From Thalassotalea algicola (GTDB taxonomy: Bacteria > Pseudomonadota > Gammaproteobacteria > Enterobacterales > Alteromonadaceae): a DNA stretch of 64,000 nucleotides. Position numbers and translations under genes: made by a program. Shown one piece after another: positions 19,282-28,176 of the stretch (position 1 is its first letter; the number at the start of each line of letters is the position of its first letter). The notes beneath the pieces are model-generated. The model worked only from the letters and a program-made list of their open reading frames with translations. It had not been told where the DNA came from and did no database searches. The stretch spans positions 744,001-808,000 of the forward strand of contig NZ_JABBXH010000001.1 in assembly GCF_012932965.1 (NCBI RefSeq), read 5' to 3'.

Positions 19282-19312
19282 TGCTGACAGAAAGTCTGGC
19301 AGCATCATCTAG
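19274..19312. terminator. Long convergent hairpin between dnrP and the hemerythrin gene
   Basis: CTAGATGATGCTG-a-CAGA, loop AAG, TCTG-g-CAGCATCATCTAG: a 39-bp inverted repeat with a single A/G mismatch. The left arm includes the last codons of dnrP. It probably ends transcription from both sides, although neither side has a long U tract. Confidence 0.75.
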
Positions 19313-19320
19313 TAAAATAA

Positions 19321-19887
19321 TCATTTTAAGCCTTTAGCGATCATTACTTCGCTATATTGCTTGTCTGTACCATTTATATGATTCAACAACCAATTGGTTA
19401 AATATTTACTTATTTCTGCAAATGCTTCATGACCATGTTCTGCATATTTTGCATCTAGTACATTAATTTCTGCAATCATGGCTTGATGTTGTTTTTTATG
19501 CGCTTCTATATCTTCATAACCCGCTTCTTCCATCATTTTTTCTTCGCGTTCAAAATGATAGTGAGTGTAATCTATTAGTTCTTTAAGCGATTGGCGCTCA
19601 AACGATTCACCCATGTAATACTCATAAGCAGTATTAAACTGATTTAACAACGATAATAGTTTTCGATGATCGGCATCTAGCGATTCGATACCCACACTAT
19701 AGCTATCTTTCCACCTTACAACTTTGTTACTTTTGTTATAACTATATAAGTATGGGATAGCGACCAATACGATCACTAATAGCCACGACAACTTGTTATC
19801 AAGCCCCATTAAAAAGCCTAAGAAAATAATTACTGTTAACAGCCCAATGATGGCTGCATAAATTAACGCTCGATATTGTTTAGTCAT
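19321..19887 (-). CDS. Membrane-anchored bacteriohemerythrin
   Basis: A 188-residue protein with two N-terminal transmembrane helices (about residues 7-45) and a C-terminal bacteriohemerythrin domain. All di-iron ligand segments are present: WKDSYSVGIESLDADHRKL, THYHFEREEKMMEEAGY, HKKQHQAM and WLLNHINGTDKQY. It likely binds O2 or NO next to the membrane and may supply or buffer these gases for respiratory enzymes. The ATG at 19887 is preferred; a GTG four codons upstream is the alternative. It is transcribed divergently from nirS and convergently with dnrP, and may share the FNR/DNR-like site at 20015-20028. Confidence 0.88.
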   Translation of the reverse strand: MTKQYRALIYAAIIGLLTVIIFLGFLMGLDNKLSWLLVIVLVAIPYLYSYNKSNKVVRWKDSYSVGIESLDADHRKLLSLLNQFNTAYEYYMGESFERQSLKELIDYTHYHFEREEKMMEEAGYEDIEAHKKQHQAMIAEINVLDAKYAEHGHEAFAEISKYLTNWLLNHINGTDKQYSEVMIAKGLK

Positions 19888-20228
19888 TGTAATACCCACA
19901 TTTTTTTTAGTGTTTTAAGAACACACACTTAGGCGCATACGATCAATAAAATCAAAAGTCCCGACCTAATCTTATTGGCAAATTCTTTTTTGTATACCGT
20001 TTTCACCTATTAGATTGTGTTAGATCAAAGTTCTACATCAACGCTCAAAAATCACACAAAAAAGTTGATCTAGAACATATATGTAACAAGATTTATCAGT
20101 AATAGTGCTTGCCAGAAAGGTAGAAACCAAATCAAACATAGTTGTAAACCGGATTTATTAGTCCAAAAGAAGATTAAATATTTCCTCTACCTAGATAACT
20201 AACTATGAATAATCTCTGGAGAGAAAGC
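19888..20228. other. Divergent control region between bacteriohemerythrin and nirS
   Basis: About 340 bp. It contains one imperfect FNR/DNR box (20015-20028) and a weaker half-site, TTGAT-CTAG-AACAT, at 20065-20078. The stretch TTATCAGTA near 20093 resembles the norC promoter (TTATCAGTA near 14947). No ORF or RNA gene was seen. Confidence 0.55.
20015..20028. promoter_or_regulatory. Imperfect FNR/DNR-type box upstream of nirS
   Basis: TTGTG-TTAG-ATCAA has a perfect right half and two changes in the left half. It could serve nirS, the divergent hemerythrin gene, or both. Spacing to a -10 element is not decisive for either. Confidence 0.5.
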
Positions 20229-21857
20229 ATGAATAAAATCAAACATGGTTTAAGCATTCTTAGCCTTGCGATGGGTTTTGCAGCAACGGGCTTGAGCATG
20301 AGCGTTTCAGCAGCTGAACCAACCTTATCAAAAGCAGATTTCGAAAAAGCACAATTACATTACTTCCAGCGCTGTGCTGGTTGTCATGGTGTTTTACGTA
20401 AAGGTGCTACAGGTAAAAACCTTGAGCCAGAAAATATGCTTAAGAAAGGCCAAAAGCGTTTAGAGAAAATCATCGCATTAGGTACCGAAGGTGGTATGAA
20501 CAACTTTGATGATTTGTTCACCAAGAAAGAAATTGCCAACCTTGCTACCTTTATCCAAATGACACCACCAGTTCCACCGGAAATGTCTTTAGAGCAAATG
20601 CGTAGTCACACTAAAGAGTACGTTGCTCTTAAAGATTACCCAACTAAGCCTGTTCACGGCCGTAACTGGAAAAACTTCTTCGTAGTAATCGAACGTGATG
20701 CGGGTAAAGCAGCAATCGTTGACGGTGACACTAAAGAAATTATTGACCACATTGATACTGGTTATGCGGTACACGTAATCAAAGGTACTGAAAAGCATAA
20801 GAAAGACACTGCAAAAGACGTTGGTCGTTTCTGGTACACCATCGGTCGTGACGGTAAAGTTAACAAAATCGATTTATGGCAAAAACCAGGCAAAATGTTA
20901 GTTGCTGAAACTAAGATGGCATATGACGCTCGTGATATCGCGGTATCAGGTGACGGTAAATACGTTATTGCTGGTGGTTACTGGCCTGCTCACTTCGTAA
21001 TCATGGACGCTGAAACTCTTAATCCGCTTAAAGTGGTTTCAACTCGCGGTTACAACACTAAAGGTGAATTCATTAACGAAGCACGTGTAGCAGCTATTTA
21101 CACAGCTCCAAATGAGTCTGCATTCATTGTTGCAGTTAAAGAAACAGGTAAGATGTTACAAGTTGACTACACAGACTTAGACAACTTAAAGATTACTGCT
21201 ATGGAATCTGCAGAATTCTTACATGACGGTTTCTTCGATCCTTCAGGTCGCTACTTCCAAATCGCTGCTAACGCATCAAATAAAATGGTTGTTGTTGATA
21301 CTAAAGACGCTAAGTTAGAGAAGATGATCGACGTTGACTCATTACCTCACCCAGGTCCAGGTGCTAACTGGATTGACGAGAAATGTGGTCCTGTTGGCGG
21401 TACTACTCACTTAGGTGTAGGTCTTGTTTCTGTTTGGGGTAACGATCCTATCAACCGTCCAGAGCAAGCATGGAAACTTTGTTATGAAGTTGAAACAGAC
21501 GGTGCTGGTGTATTCATCCGTACTCATGAAACTTCAGACTATGTATGGGCTGACCAACTTAAGCACCCAGAGCCAGAAATTCAACAATCTGTACAAGTTT
21601 TCGATAAGAAAACTCGTGAAATCGTTAAAACAATTCGTGTAACTGAAGAAGAAGGTAAAGCTGCGCTTCATATCGAATTTAACCAAGACGGTTCAGAGGT
21701 TTGGGTTTCAGTTTGGAACCGTACGGATAACAAAAACCCAACTGGTGAAATCGTAGTATACGATGCAAAAACTCTTAAAGAGAAAGCACGTATTAAAGGT
21801 TTAACTACACCAACTGGTAAGTTTAACGTTTACAACCGTGTAAACCACAAAACTTAA
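20229..21857 (+). CDS. nirS: Cytochrome cd1 nitrite reductase
   Basis: A 542-residue periplasmic enzyme that reduces nitrite to NO. It has a signal peptide (cleavage near VSAAEP), an N-terminal cytochrome c domain with CAGCH at 49-53, and an eight-bladed propeller that binds haem d1. Typical segments include RDIAVSGDGKYVIAGGYWP, LPHPGPGANW and GPVGGTTHLGVGLVSVWG, which carry the d1-pocket histidines. The start at 20229 is chosen over an upstream ATG at 20205 because GGAGAG lies before it. Haem d1 synthesis genes (nirE, F, J and others) do not follow as they do in many nir clusters; nirT does instead. A hairpin separates the two. Confidence 0.96.
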   Translation: MNKIKHGLSILSLAMGFAATGLSMSVSAAEPTLSKADFEKAQLHYFQRCAGCHGVLRKGATGKNLEPENMLKKGQKRLEKIIALGTEGGMNNFDDLFTKKEIANLATFIQMTPPVPPEMSLEQMRSHTKEYVALKDYPTKPVHGRNWKNFFVVIERDAGKAAIVDGDTKEIIDHIDTGYAVHVIKGTEKHKKDTAKDVGRFWYTIGRDGKVNKIDLWQKPGKMLVAETKMAYDARDIAVSGDGKYVIAGGYWPAHFVIMDAETLNPLKVVSTRGYNTKGEFINEARVAAIYTAPNESAFIVAVKETGKMLQVDYTDLDNLKITAMESAEFLHDGFFDPSGRYFQIAANASNKMVVVDTKDAKLEKMIDVDSLPHPGPGANWIDEKCGPVGGTTHLGVGLVSVWGNDPINRPEQAWKLCYEVETDGAGVFIRTHETSDYVWADQLKHPEPEIQQSVQVFDKKTREIVKTIRVTEEEGKAALHIEFNQDGSEVWVSVWNRTDNKNPTGEIVVYDAKTLKEKARIKGLTTPTGKFNVYNRVNHKT

Positions 21858-21887
21858 TTATTTTTAATTCCGATTAAAAATAAAATG

Positions 21888-21913
21888 GCGAGCATAACTT
21901 TGGTTATGCTCGC
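21888..21913 (+). terminator. Intergenic hairpin between nirS and nirT
   Basis: GCGAGCATAAC, loop TTTG, GTTATGCTCGC: an 11-bp perfect stem without a U tract. More likely an mRNA-stabilising or partial-termination element than a full terminator, so nirT may get less transcript than nirS. Confidence 0.65.
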
Positions 21914-21942
21914 ATTGCTCTTTCTGCATTCACGAGTTGATT

Positions 21943-23739
21943 ATGGATAACATGAACAAAAAGCCTAGTTTCTGGTCACGCAGAACAGTATTAGGTACTA
22001 CCGTGGCTGGCGCGGTCGTTTTCTTCATTGTTGGTATTATCTTTTGGGGTGGTTTTAACACTGCCATGGAAGCTACAAATACCACAGAATTCTGTATTGG
22101 TTGTCATGAAATGGAAGCCAATGTTTATCAAGAATATACCCCTACCATCCACTATTCTAATCGCACGGGTGTAAGAGCTGGTTGTCCAGACTGCCACGTT
22201 CCAGATCCTTGGATTCATAAAATTGTGCGAAAAATACAAGCATCTAGGGAAGTGTTTTTCTGGTTAACAGGAAAAATTGACACAAAAGAAAAATTTGAAG
22301 AGCATCGCTTATCGCTTGCCAAAAGCGTATGGAATGCGATGAAAACAACTGATTCAAGAGAATGTCGTAACTGTCATAACTTTGAATCAATGAACCCAGA
22401 ATTCCAAAAACCGAGAGCACGTAAACAACATTTAAATGCTTTTGAAACCGGCCAAACCTGTATTGACTGTCATAAAGGTATTGCCCATCACAATGTGCGT
22501 GACAAACTAACTGACGAAGAGTTAGAAACAATTGAAGCGCCAAATCCTGACTATATTCGCGAAGTACCACAGCTTTATAAAGATGGCTTAGCACGTGTAG
22601 AAGCCAAAGAAGCGGCTGAAAAAGCGAAGAAAAAAGAAGAAGCTGCTGCAGAGAAAGAGAAGATGCAGCAAAAAATAGAACAAGCAGTTGAAGCAGCGCT
22701 AGCAACAAGCGGTGGTTCTGCTAGCAAAGAAAGTACATCAGCACCAAGCAGTGCAGCTCCATCGGGTGAAAGCGCTTCGTTTGATGTTGATTGGGGTAAA
22801 GCAAGCTCACGGGATATTACGTTATTCTACCCAGGCACTGCGTCTATCGAATGGATATTGGGCCGCAATCATGGTGGTAAACGCGCATTCTCTAAAGGTG
22901 ACCCTTGTATTGAATGTCACGAAGAAGAAATAGCTGATATCGGTCAGTTAATTGTCTCAGGTGAAAGCGAAAAAGAACTAGAGCCAAACTTAATTCCTAA
23001 TAAACGCGGCAGTATTCCGGTAACAATTGATGCGACACATGACGCAGAAAATGTTTACTTGAAATTTAGCTGGCCAAATACTGAACATACCCCAGCACCA
23101 TTTGTTGATGGTGGAAAAATGGATCCAGCCAACCAAATCAAGTTAGCTTATATGATAGCTACCGATGAAGTTGAATTTGCTGACCGCGCGGGTTGTTGGG
23201 GTTCATGCCATGCAGATGCTAATACAATGCCATTTGCTCCAGAAAAAGATGCACTTGCTAATAGTGAACTTGCTAGTCGTTTAGATTTAAACAATGGTGT
23301 GACTAAGTACATTAAAGAAAGCCGTACTAAGTTAGAGCTGAAAGGTCGCCGTGGTAAAGCACTAGGCGGCTGGGATAAACTTAAGTCAGCTGAAGAAATC
23401 ACTGCAAGCGTACAGGCTAAGCAATTATTCGACCTTGTTCGAGTTAAGTCTGGCGACAGCGCAGTTGAAGATGGTTACATCCTAGATGAACGCAAGATGC
23501 ATGGCGGTCAAGGCGGTCAAGCAGTAGCAACCCTTACTGGTGATACTTGGACGGTAACTATCAAACGTCCACTAGTATCAGATAAAGAAGGCGATGTGAC
23601 GTTAGAAGCAGGTAAAGTCTACAACTTTGGTTTTGCCATTCATGACGATTACACCAGCGCTCGCTATCATCATGTATCATTCGGTTACCGATTGGCGCTA
23701 GACAATGAAGAAGCGCACATTAATGTAACCAAGCAATAA
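21943..23739 (+). CDS. nirT: NirT-family tetrahaem cytochrome fused to an ethylbenzene dehydrogenase-type haem domain
   Basis: A 598-residue fusion. The N-terminal part (about 1-195) is NapC/NirT: one membrane anchor and four haem c motifs, CIGCH (51), CPDCH (81), CRNCH (141) and CIDCH (173). A Lys/Glu/Ala-rich linker with coiled-coil character and a Ser-rich stretch follow. The C-terminal part (about 280-598) has a fifth motif, CIECH (322), an atypical CWGSCH (418-423) and the segment YNFGFAIHDDYTSARYHHVS. It resembles the cytochrome c-552 / ethylbenzene dehydrogenase-related haem domain. NirT oxidises membrane quinol; the extra domain may carry electrons directly to NirS. The ATG at 21943 is preferred over TTG at 21937. 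Confidence 0.85.
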   Translation: MDNMNKKPSFWSRRTVLGTTVAGAVVFFIVGIIFWGGFNTAMEATNTTEFCIGCHEMEANVYQEYTPTIHYSNRTGVRAGCPDCHVPDPWIHKIVRKIQASREVFFWLTGKIDTKEKFEEHRLSLAKSVWNAMKTTDSRECRNCHNFESMNPEFQKPRARKQHLNAFETGQTCIDCHKGIAHHNVRDKLTDEELETIEAPNPDYIREVPQLYKDGLARVEAKEAAEKAKKKEEAAAEKEKMQQKIEQAVEAALATSGGSASKESTSAPSSAAPSGESASFDVDWGKASSRDITLFYPGTASIEWILGRNHGGKRAFSKGDPCIECHEEEIADIGQLIVSGESEKELEPNLIPNKRGSIPVTIDATHDAENVYLKFSWPNTEHTPAPFVDGGKMDPANQIKLAYMIATDEVEFADRAGCWGSCHADANTMPFAPEKDALANSELASRLDLNNGVTKYIKESRTKLELKGRRGKALGGWDKLKSAEEITASVQAKQLFDLVRVKSGDSAVEDGYILDERKMHGGQGGQAVATLTGDTWTVTIKRPLVSDKEGDVTLEAGKVYNFGFAIHDDYTSARYHHVSFGYRLALDNEEAHINVTKQ

Positions 23740-23781
23740 TTTAGCTTTCGAAAATAGCTGGTATTATTGCTAAAAATGAAT

Positions 23782-23818
23782 AAAGCTTTCTCTACAAAGG
23801 GAAAGCTTTTTTATTTTC
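23782..23818 (+). terminator. Rho-independent terminator after nirT
   Basis: AAAGCTTTC (23782-23790) and GAAAGCTTT (23801-23809) form a perfect 9-bp stem with a 10-nt loop and a U-rich tail. It ends the nirS-nirT transcript. Confidence 0.85.
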
Positions 23819-23889
23819 TATCGCGTTTAAGCTAGGTTAATCGAACAATAGCGTTCAAATAATAATATTGGAATTAAGGAAGTAAATTA

Positions 23890-24219
23890 ATGAAAAAAAT
23901 AATCAATAAGCTAGCCGCGCCGCTACTACTTATTTCATTGTTAGTTTGCGGCAACGTATTAGCAAAGGAGCATGTTGTTGAAATTTACAAAAAAAAATTT
24001 ATTCCAGCTGAGCTCACTATTAACCTTGGTGATACGGTAATTTGGAAAAATATCGAGAAACGTCAATATCATAACGTATGGTTTCAACAGCTATTCAAAG
24101 AAGAACCTGAATACATTTTTCCAGATGAGTCCTATCAACTGACATTTAATGATAAAGGTGAGTTTCCATACCTCTGTGGGCCTCACCCCAAAATGACAGG
24201 CACAATTACCGTAAAATAA
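23890..24219 (+). CDS. Periplasmic cupredoxin (plastocyanin/azurin-like)
   Basis: A 109-residue protein with a signal peptide (cleavage near VLAKEH) and a single cupredoxin domain. The type 1 copper ligands are His61, Cys96, His99 and Met102, seen in QYHNVW and LCGPHPKMTG. Small blue copper proteins of this kind shuttle electrons in the periplasm. Placed directly after nirT, it is a good candidate electron donor to NirS or NorC. It has its own Shine-Dalgarno (AAGGA) and is bounded by hairpins on both sides. No FNR/DNR box was found in its upstream region. Confidence 0.9.
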   Translation: MKKIINKLAAPLLLISLLVCGNVLAKEHVVEIYKKKFIPAELTINLGDTVIWKNIEKRQYHNVWFQQLFKEEPEYIFPDESYQLTFNDKGEFPYLCGPHPKMTGTITVK

Positions 24220-24237
24220 TTTTCTCTTCACCAATGT

Positions 24238-24273
24238 GATATTCTGCGTGAGTGAAATTCGACGCAGAATATC
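24238..24273. terminator. Hairpin after the cupredoxin gene
   Basis: GATATTCTGCGT (24238-24249) and ACGCAGAATATC (24262-24273) form a perfect 12-bp stem. No strong U tract follows. It separates the cupredoxin gene from the chemoreceptor promoter. Confidence 0.75.
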
Positions 24274-24287
24274 ATTCATTTCAAACC

Positions 24288-24301
24288 TTGATTCAAATCA
24301 A
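24288..24301. promoter_or_regulatory. FNR/DNR-type box of the chemoreceptor promoter
   Basis: TTGAT-TCAA-ATCAA is a perfect consensus match. A possible -10 TGTTAA at 24324-24329 fits class II spacing (centre about 41 bp from the start site). It places the chemoreceptor in the same regulon as the denitrification enzymes. Confidence 0.82.
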
Positions 24302-24389
24302 CACCACTTAACTATTTACCATCTGTTAACAGCAAATTTTTATTTAATAACCATAATGGTATTCAGGCTATTAAAATAAGGACATTCAT

Positions 24390-26834
24390 ATGAAGCTGTT
24401 CTCACCCGCAATTAAAATATCTAACTTGCTTTCATTTAAAGCGAAATTTGTCATGGTGTCTCTGTTTTGTATCTTTCCGCTGATATTTTTCTTTGCAAGC
24501 TTGACGATGTCTCAATGGCAGCGGGTTGATCGAGCAGAGTATGAATTAAATGCCTCAACTTACATAGTACCGCTAAGACTTTTGATTGAACATATTGCAC
24601 AAACACGAGGAATGACAAATGTTTACCTCAATGGCGATAAGTCAATTGAAAGTAAAATTTTGGCAAAAAGAAAAGTTGTCGAAAGTGACTTTAGCAAACT
24701 CTTAAAAGTAGATGAAAAGCTAGGTGCTATCTTGAATAGCCAAAACATTCCACGCTCTTTGAAAAGCCGTTGGTCAGAAATCACCAACAAAGCATTTGCT
24801 GGGCAAGCGGCAGATATTTTTGGGCTTTATACAGAGCTCATTGCCGATACCATCGATTTCATGGATACCATCGGCCGCCAAGGTAAAATGCTACAAGATG
24901 AGCACGCTTCCAATAGTTATTTAATTAGTAGCTTGCTACATACCTTACCTGCGCAAATTGAATCTTTGGGACGATTACGTGGTAAAGGTTCTGGTGTACT
25001 AGCTGCCAAAGCACTCACTACTGACAACAAATTACAAGTTGCCGCATTAGCCAGCTCTCGTCACGCTAAAAACTTAGCAAAAGACATCGAGTACTTATTT
25101 AGCACGGCACCTGAGCTGAAGCACTCTTTACAATCGCCCTATCAGCAAGCATCGAATAAGCTAATAAATTATTTAGCATTAGCAGATAAAGAAATAGTAA
25201 AAGCAACCAAGGTGTCAATGGCACCAAATGACTTTTTTTCCCAAGGCACCGAAACTATATCAGCCCTATTGGTATTGTTTGACACCATGCAGCCATTATT
25301 AGAAAAGCAAATGACATCACAAATTAACACGGCAAAATTAGCTATCTACTTCTATATATTTGTCATTGTTGCGGTCGTATTAATATTAGCCTATTTCTAT
25401 ATCGGCATTTATCTGTCAATTAAATACAGTCTGAACAAAATGACCATTGCCGCACACTCAATTTGTGATGGTGACCTTGATACTCGACTAACGTTAAATA
25501 CCAAAGATGAATTACAAATAATAGCCGCTAGCATTAATGAAATTACCGACGCACTTAGTCGCTCAATCATTGCTGTTAGAGCATCGAGCTATGCTATTGC
25601 CGAGGCTGCGGATGAGATTGCTTTAGAAAGCCAAAAATCGGCAGAAGGTATGATGTCTCAATCACAAGAACTGGCGATGACATCGACTGCCGTCACCGAA
25701 ATGAGTACGTCAGTTCAAGAGGTGGCTAAGAATACGGAGCTTGGCTCTGCCTCGTCGCAACAAGCAAGTGAGGATGCATCAACAGGTACCGATATTGTCA
25801 AAACAACTATCAGCGCGATAAACCAATTAGCAGAAAATATTAATTTTTCAGCGCAAGGAGTTAATAAGCTAAAAGAAAGCAGCCAAGATATCACCAATAT
25901 CTTAGACGTTATTAAAGGTATTGCCGATCAAACCAATTTGCTTGCACTAAATGCAGCCATTGAAGCTGCCAGAGCTGGGGAGCAAGGTCGAGGCTTTGCC
26001 GTTGTAGCAGATGAAGTACGCACACTAGCAAAACGAACTCAAGATTCAACATTAGAAATCCAAAGCATGATCGAGCTTATCCAATCGGGTATTACTGATG
26101 TATCCGGTAGCATGATTAAAAGTCAGGAATATGCTAACTCTTCGGTAGAGCAAGTCGCGATGGCAGGAGAGTCACTGTCATCCATTGCGACCTCCGTGAG
26201 TAGCATCAATGATATGAGCATCCAAATTGCCTCAGCAGCAGAAGAGCAATCTTGCGTGTCAGAAGAAATTGCTCAAAGCATAGTGCATATTAGTGATGTC
26301 GCTGATAACGCTTCAAAAGGCGCACAAACTTTGGCACTAGCAGGCTCACAACTTTCAGCAATGTCTAAGGAAATGCGCTTAGTTATTCAACGATACAACA
26401 TCGACGAAAACAGTTTTGACCAGCATGAAGAAAAACTTCGCCTACTGCATTGGCAAGATAAATATTCCATCGGTATAGAAGAAGCTGATCGTCAGCATAA
26501 AAAAATGGTAGAAATGATGAATGAAGCGCACATCATGTCTCATCAAAACCGCAGCAGTGCGGCAATTGCTAACGCCTTATCAGCATTGCTTGAATACACC
26601 AAAGTTCATTTTGAATGGGAAGAGAATTTTTTTGACAATCATGGCTACCCTAAGGGCGAAGAACATAAAGCTAGCCATCAAAAACTAGTGTCAGAGCTGG
26701 AACAGCATATGGATAAAATAAAGGTATCTGAGCCGACAGCGATTGACGCCGAAATGGAACAGCTAAATCAGTGGTTAATCAAGCATATTGAGCACAGCGA
26801 TAGAGACTATGCTCGCCATGTTATTAGTCAATAG
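24390..26834 (+). CDS. Chemoreceptor with NIT-like sensor, HAMP, MCP signalling and C-terminal hemerythrin domains
   Basis: An 814-residue methyl-accepting chemotaxis protein. TM1 is at about 22-42 and TM2 at about 318-342. The helical periplasmic part has the paired motifs [13 protein letters not shown] and [15 protein letters not shown], typical of the NIT (nitrate/nitrite-sensing) domain. A HAMP linker follows, then the MCP coiled-coil hairpin with [20 protein letters not shown] at about residue 510. From about 684 there is a full bacteriohemerythrin domain: His703 in [26 protein letters not shown] and [10 protein letters not shown] supply the di-iron ligands. The receptor could thus read nitrogen oxides outside and O2 or NO inside. 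Its promoter has a perfect FNR/DNR box. Confidence 0.9.
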   Translation: MKLFSPAIKISNLLSFKAKFVMVSLFCIFPLIFFFASLTMSQWQRVDRAEYELNASTYIVPLRLLIEHIAQTRGMTNVYLNGDKSIESKILAKRKVVESDFSKLLKVDEKLGAILNSQNIPRSLKSRWSEITNKAFAGQAADIFGLYTELIADTIDFMDTIGRQGKMLQDEHASNSYLISSLLHTLPAQIESLGRLRGKGSGVLAAKALTTDNKLQVAALASSRHAKNLAKDIEYLFSTAPELKHSLQSPYQQASNKLINYLALADKEIVKATKVSMAPNDFFSQGTETISALLVLFDTMQPLLEKQMTSQINTAKLAIYFYIFVIVAVVLILAYFYIGIYLSIKYSLNKMTIAAHSICDGDLDTRLTLNTKDELQIIAASINEITDALSRSIIAVRASSYAIAEAADEIALESQKSAEGMMSQSQELAMTSTAVTEMSTSVQEVAKNTELGSASSQQASEDASTGTDIVKTTISAINQLAENINFSAQGVNKLKESSQDITNILDVIKGIADQTNLLALNAAIEAARAGEQGRGFAVVADEVRTLAKRTQDSTLEIQSMIELIQSGITDVSGSMIKSQEYANSSVEQVAMAGESLSSIATSVSSINDMSIQIASAAEEQSCVSEEIAQSIVHISDVADNASKGAQTLALAGSQLSAMSKEMRLVIQRYNIDENSFDQHEEKLRLLHWQDKYSIGIEEADRQHKKMVEMMNEAHIMSHQNRSSAAIANALSALLEYTKVHFEWEENFFDNHGYPKGEEHKASHQKLVSELEQHMDKIKVSEPTAIDAEMEQLNQWLIKHIEHSDRDYARHVISQ

Positions 26835-26858
26835 CTGAAATATCTTTCCCACTTAAAC

Positions 26859-26890
26859 AAAAAGGCCAATCATACTCGACTGGCCTTTTT
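26859..26890. terminator. Bidirectional terminator between the chemoreceptor and proA
   Basis: AAAAAGGCCA (26859-26868) and TGGCCTTTTT (26881-26890) give a stem flanked by A and T tracts, working in both directions for convergent genes. Confidence 0.9.
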
Positions 26891-26903
26891 AAGTTACTAC
26901 TAA

Positions 26904-28169
26904 CTAGTTTCGAACCTGACCATCGCCAACGACAACAAATTTTTCTGTGGTCAGTGACTCTAAGCCCATAGGACCATAAGCATGTAATTTACTGGTTGAA
27001 ATACCAATTTCAGAGCCTAGTCCAAGTTGACCTCCATCTGAAAACCTCGATGATGCATTGGCCATCACAACAGAAGAGTTTATTTGACGAATAAACTGCT
27101 GACAGCGAGAAGTATCCTGACTAACAATGACTTCGGTATGGTCTGACGTAAACTCATTGATATGGCCAATAGCTGCATCGTAGTCTTCAACAACCTTAAT
27201 CGCGACTTCTTGAGCCAAATACTCAGCATGATAATCATCAGTTGTTGCAGGTATCGCGTTATCAAAAAAGCTAATGCTATTAATACACGCATGTATCCTG
27301 ACATTAAATTCCGCTAACGCCTTACTAGCGAGAGGTAAGAATTTATCAGCTACTGAACGATGTACTAAAACAGTTTCGATTGCATTACAAGCACTTGGGC
27401 GCTGTGTTTTCCCATTAACCAGAATATCAGTGGCTTTAGTTAAGCTTGCGTACTCATCAATATATAAATGACACACACCTTTAAAGTGCTGTATCACCGG
27501 TATTTGGCTATTTTCAGTTACATAACGAATGAGTCCCTCGCCACCTCTTGGGATCACTAAATCAATGGAGTCACGTTGTTTCAATAACTGTTCAATGACA
27601 CTGCGACTCGTATCAGGAATCACCGAGACCATATGAGGATTTAGCTCATATTTAGCCAATACCTGGTGTATACAATTCGCTAAAGCCAAATTACTATGAA
27701 TGGCTTCTGAGCCACCTCGCAGTACAACCGCATTACCAGCCTTTATGCATAAAGCAGCCGATTCAGCCGTAACATTTGGCCGAGATTCATAAATCATCGA
27801 AATAACGCCTAGAGGAATACGCATTTTACCCACTTGCAGACCATTAGGACGTAACTGCATATTGGCAATATTGCCGACAGGATCAGGCAAGTTAACAATG
27901 TCTATAATTGCTTGAGCAATCCCTTCTATTCGTTCCGGTGTAAGAGTAAGCCTATCAAGCATCGCTTCTGATAAACCTTTATCACGACCCGCGACTAAAT
28001 CTTTCTGGTTTTCATTGATGATATTTTGGCTTTCGTGTCGAATCGCCTGCGCCATATCACTCAGTAATTCGTTTTTTTCTGTGGTGGTCAATTGTGCCAC
28101 TTGACGGCTCGCCACTTTAGCTTGCTGCGCCATATGCTGCATATTAAATTCTGTCATTTCTCTTTCCAT
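26904..28169 (-). CDS. proA: Gamma-glutamyl phosphate reductase
   Basis: A 421-residue enzyme that reduces gamma-glutamyl phosphate to glutamate semialdehyde with NADPH, the second step of proline synthesis. Family segments seen are PLGVISMIYESRPNVTAESA, the NADP-site NAVVLRGGSEAIHSN, and the catalytic Cys region KTQRPSACNAIETVLVH. The C-terminal GPMGLESLTTEKFVVVG is also characteristic. It starts 7 bp after proB, so proB and proA are one operon. ATG at 28169 is preferred; ATG at 28157 (MTEFN) and TTG at 28172 are alternatives. A terminator follows. Confidence 0.96.
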   Translation of the reverse strand: MEREMTEFNMQHMAQQAKVASRQVAQLTTTEKNELLSDMAQAIRHESQNIINENQKDLVAGRDKGLSEAMLDRLTLTPERIEGIAQAIIDIVNLPDPVGNIANMQLRPNGLQVGKMRIPLGVISMIYESRPNVTAESAALCIKAGNAVVLRGGSEAIHSNLALANCIHQVLAKYELNPHMVSVIPDTSRSVIEQLLKQRDSIDLVIPRGGEGLIRYVTENSQIPVIQHFKGVCHLYIDEYASLTKATDILVNGKTQRPSACNAIETVLVHRSVADKFLPLASKALAEFNVRIHACINSISFFDNAIPATTDDYHAEYLAQEVAIKVVEDYDAAIGHINEFTSDHTEVIVSQDTSRCQQFIRQINSSVVMANASSRFSDGGQLGLGSEIGISTSKLHAYGPMGLESLTTEKFVVVGDGQVRN

Positions 28170-28176
28170 CAAACCC

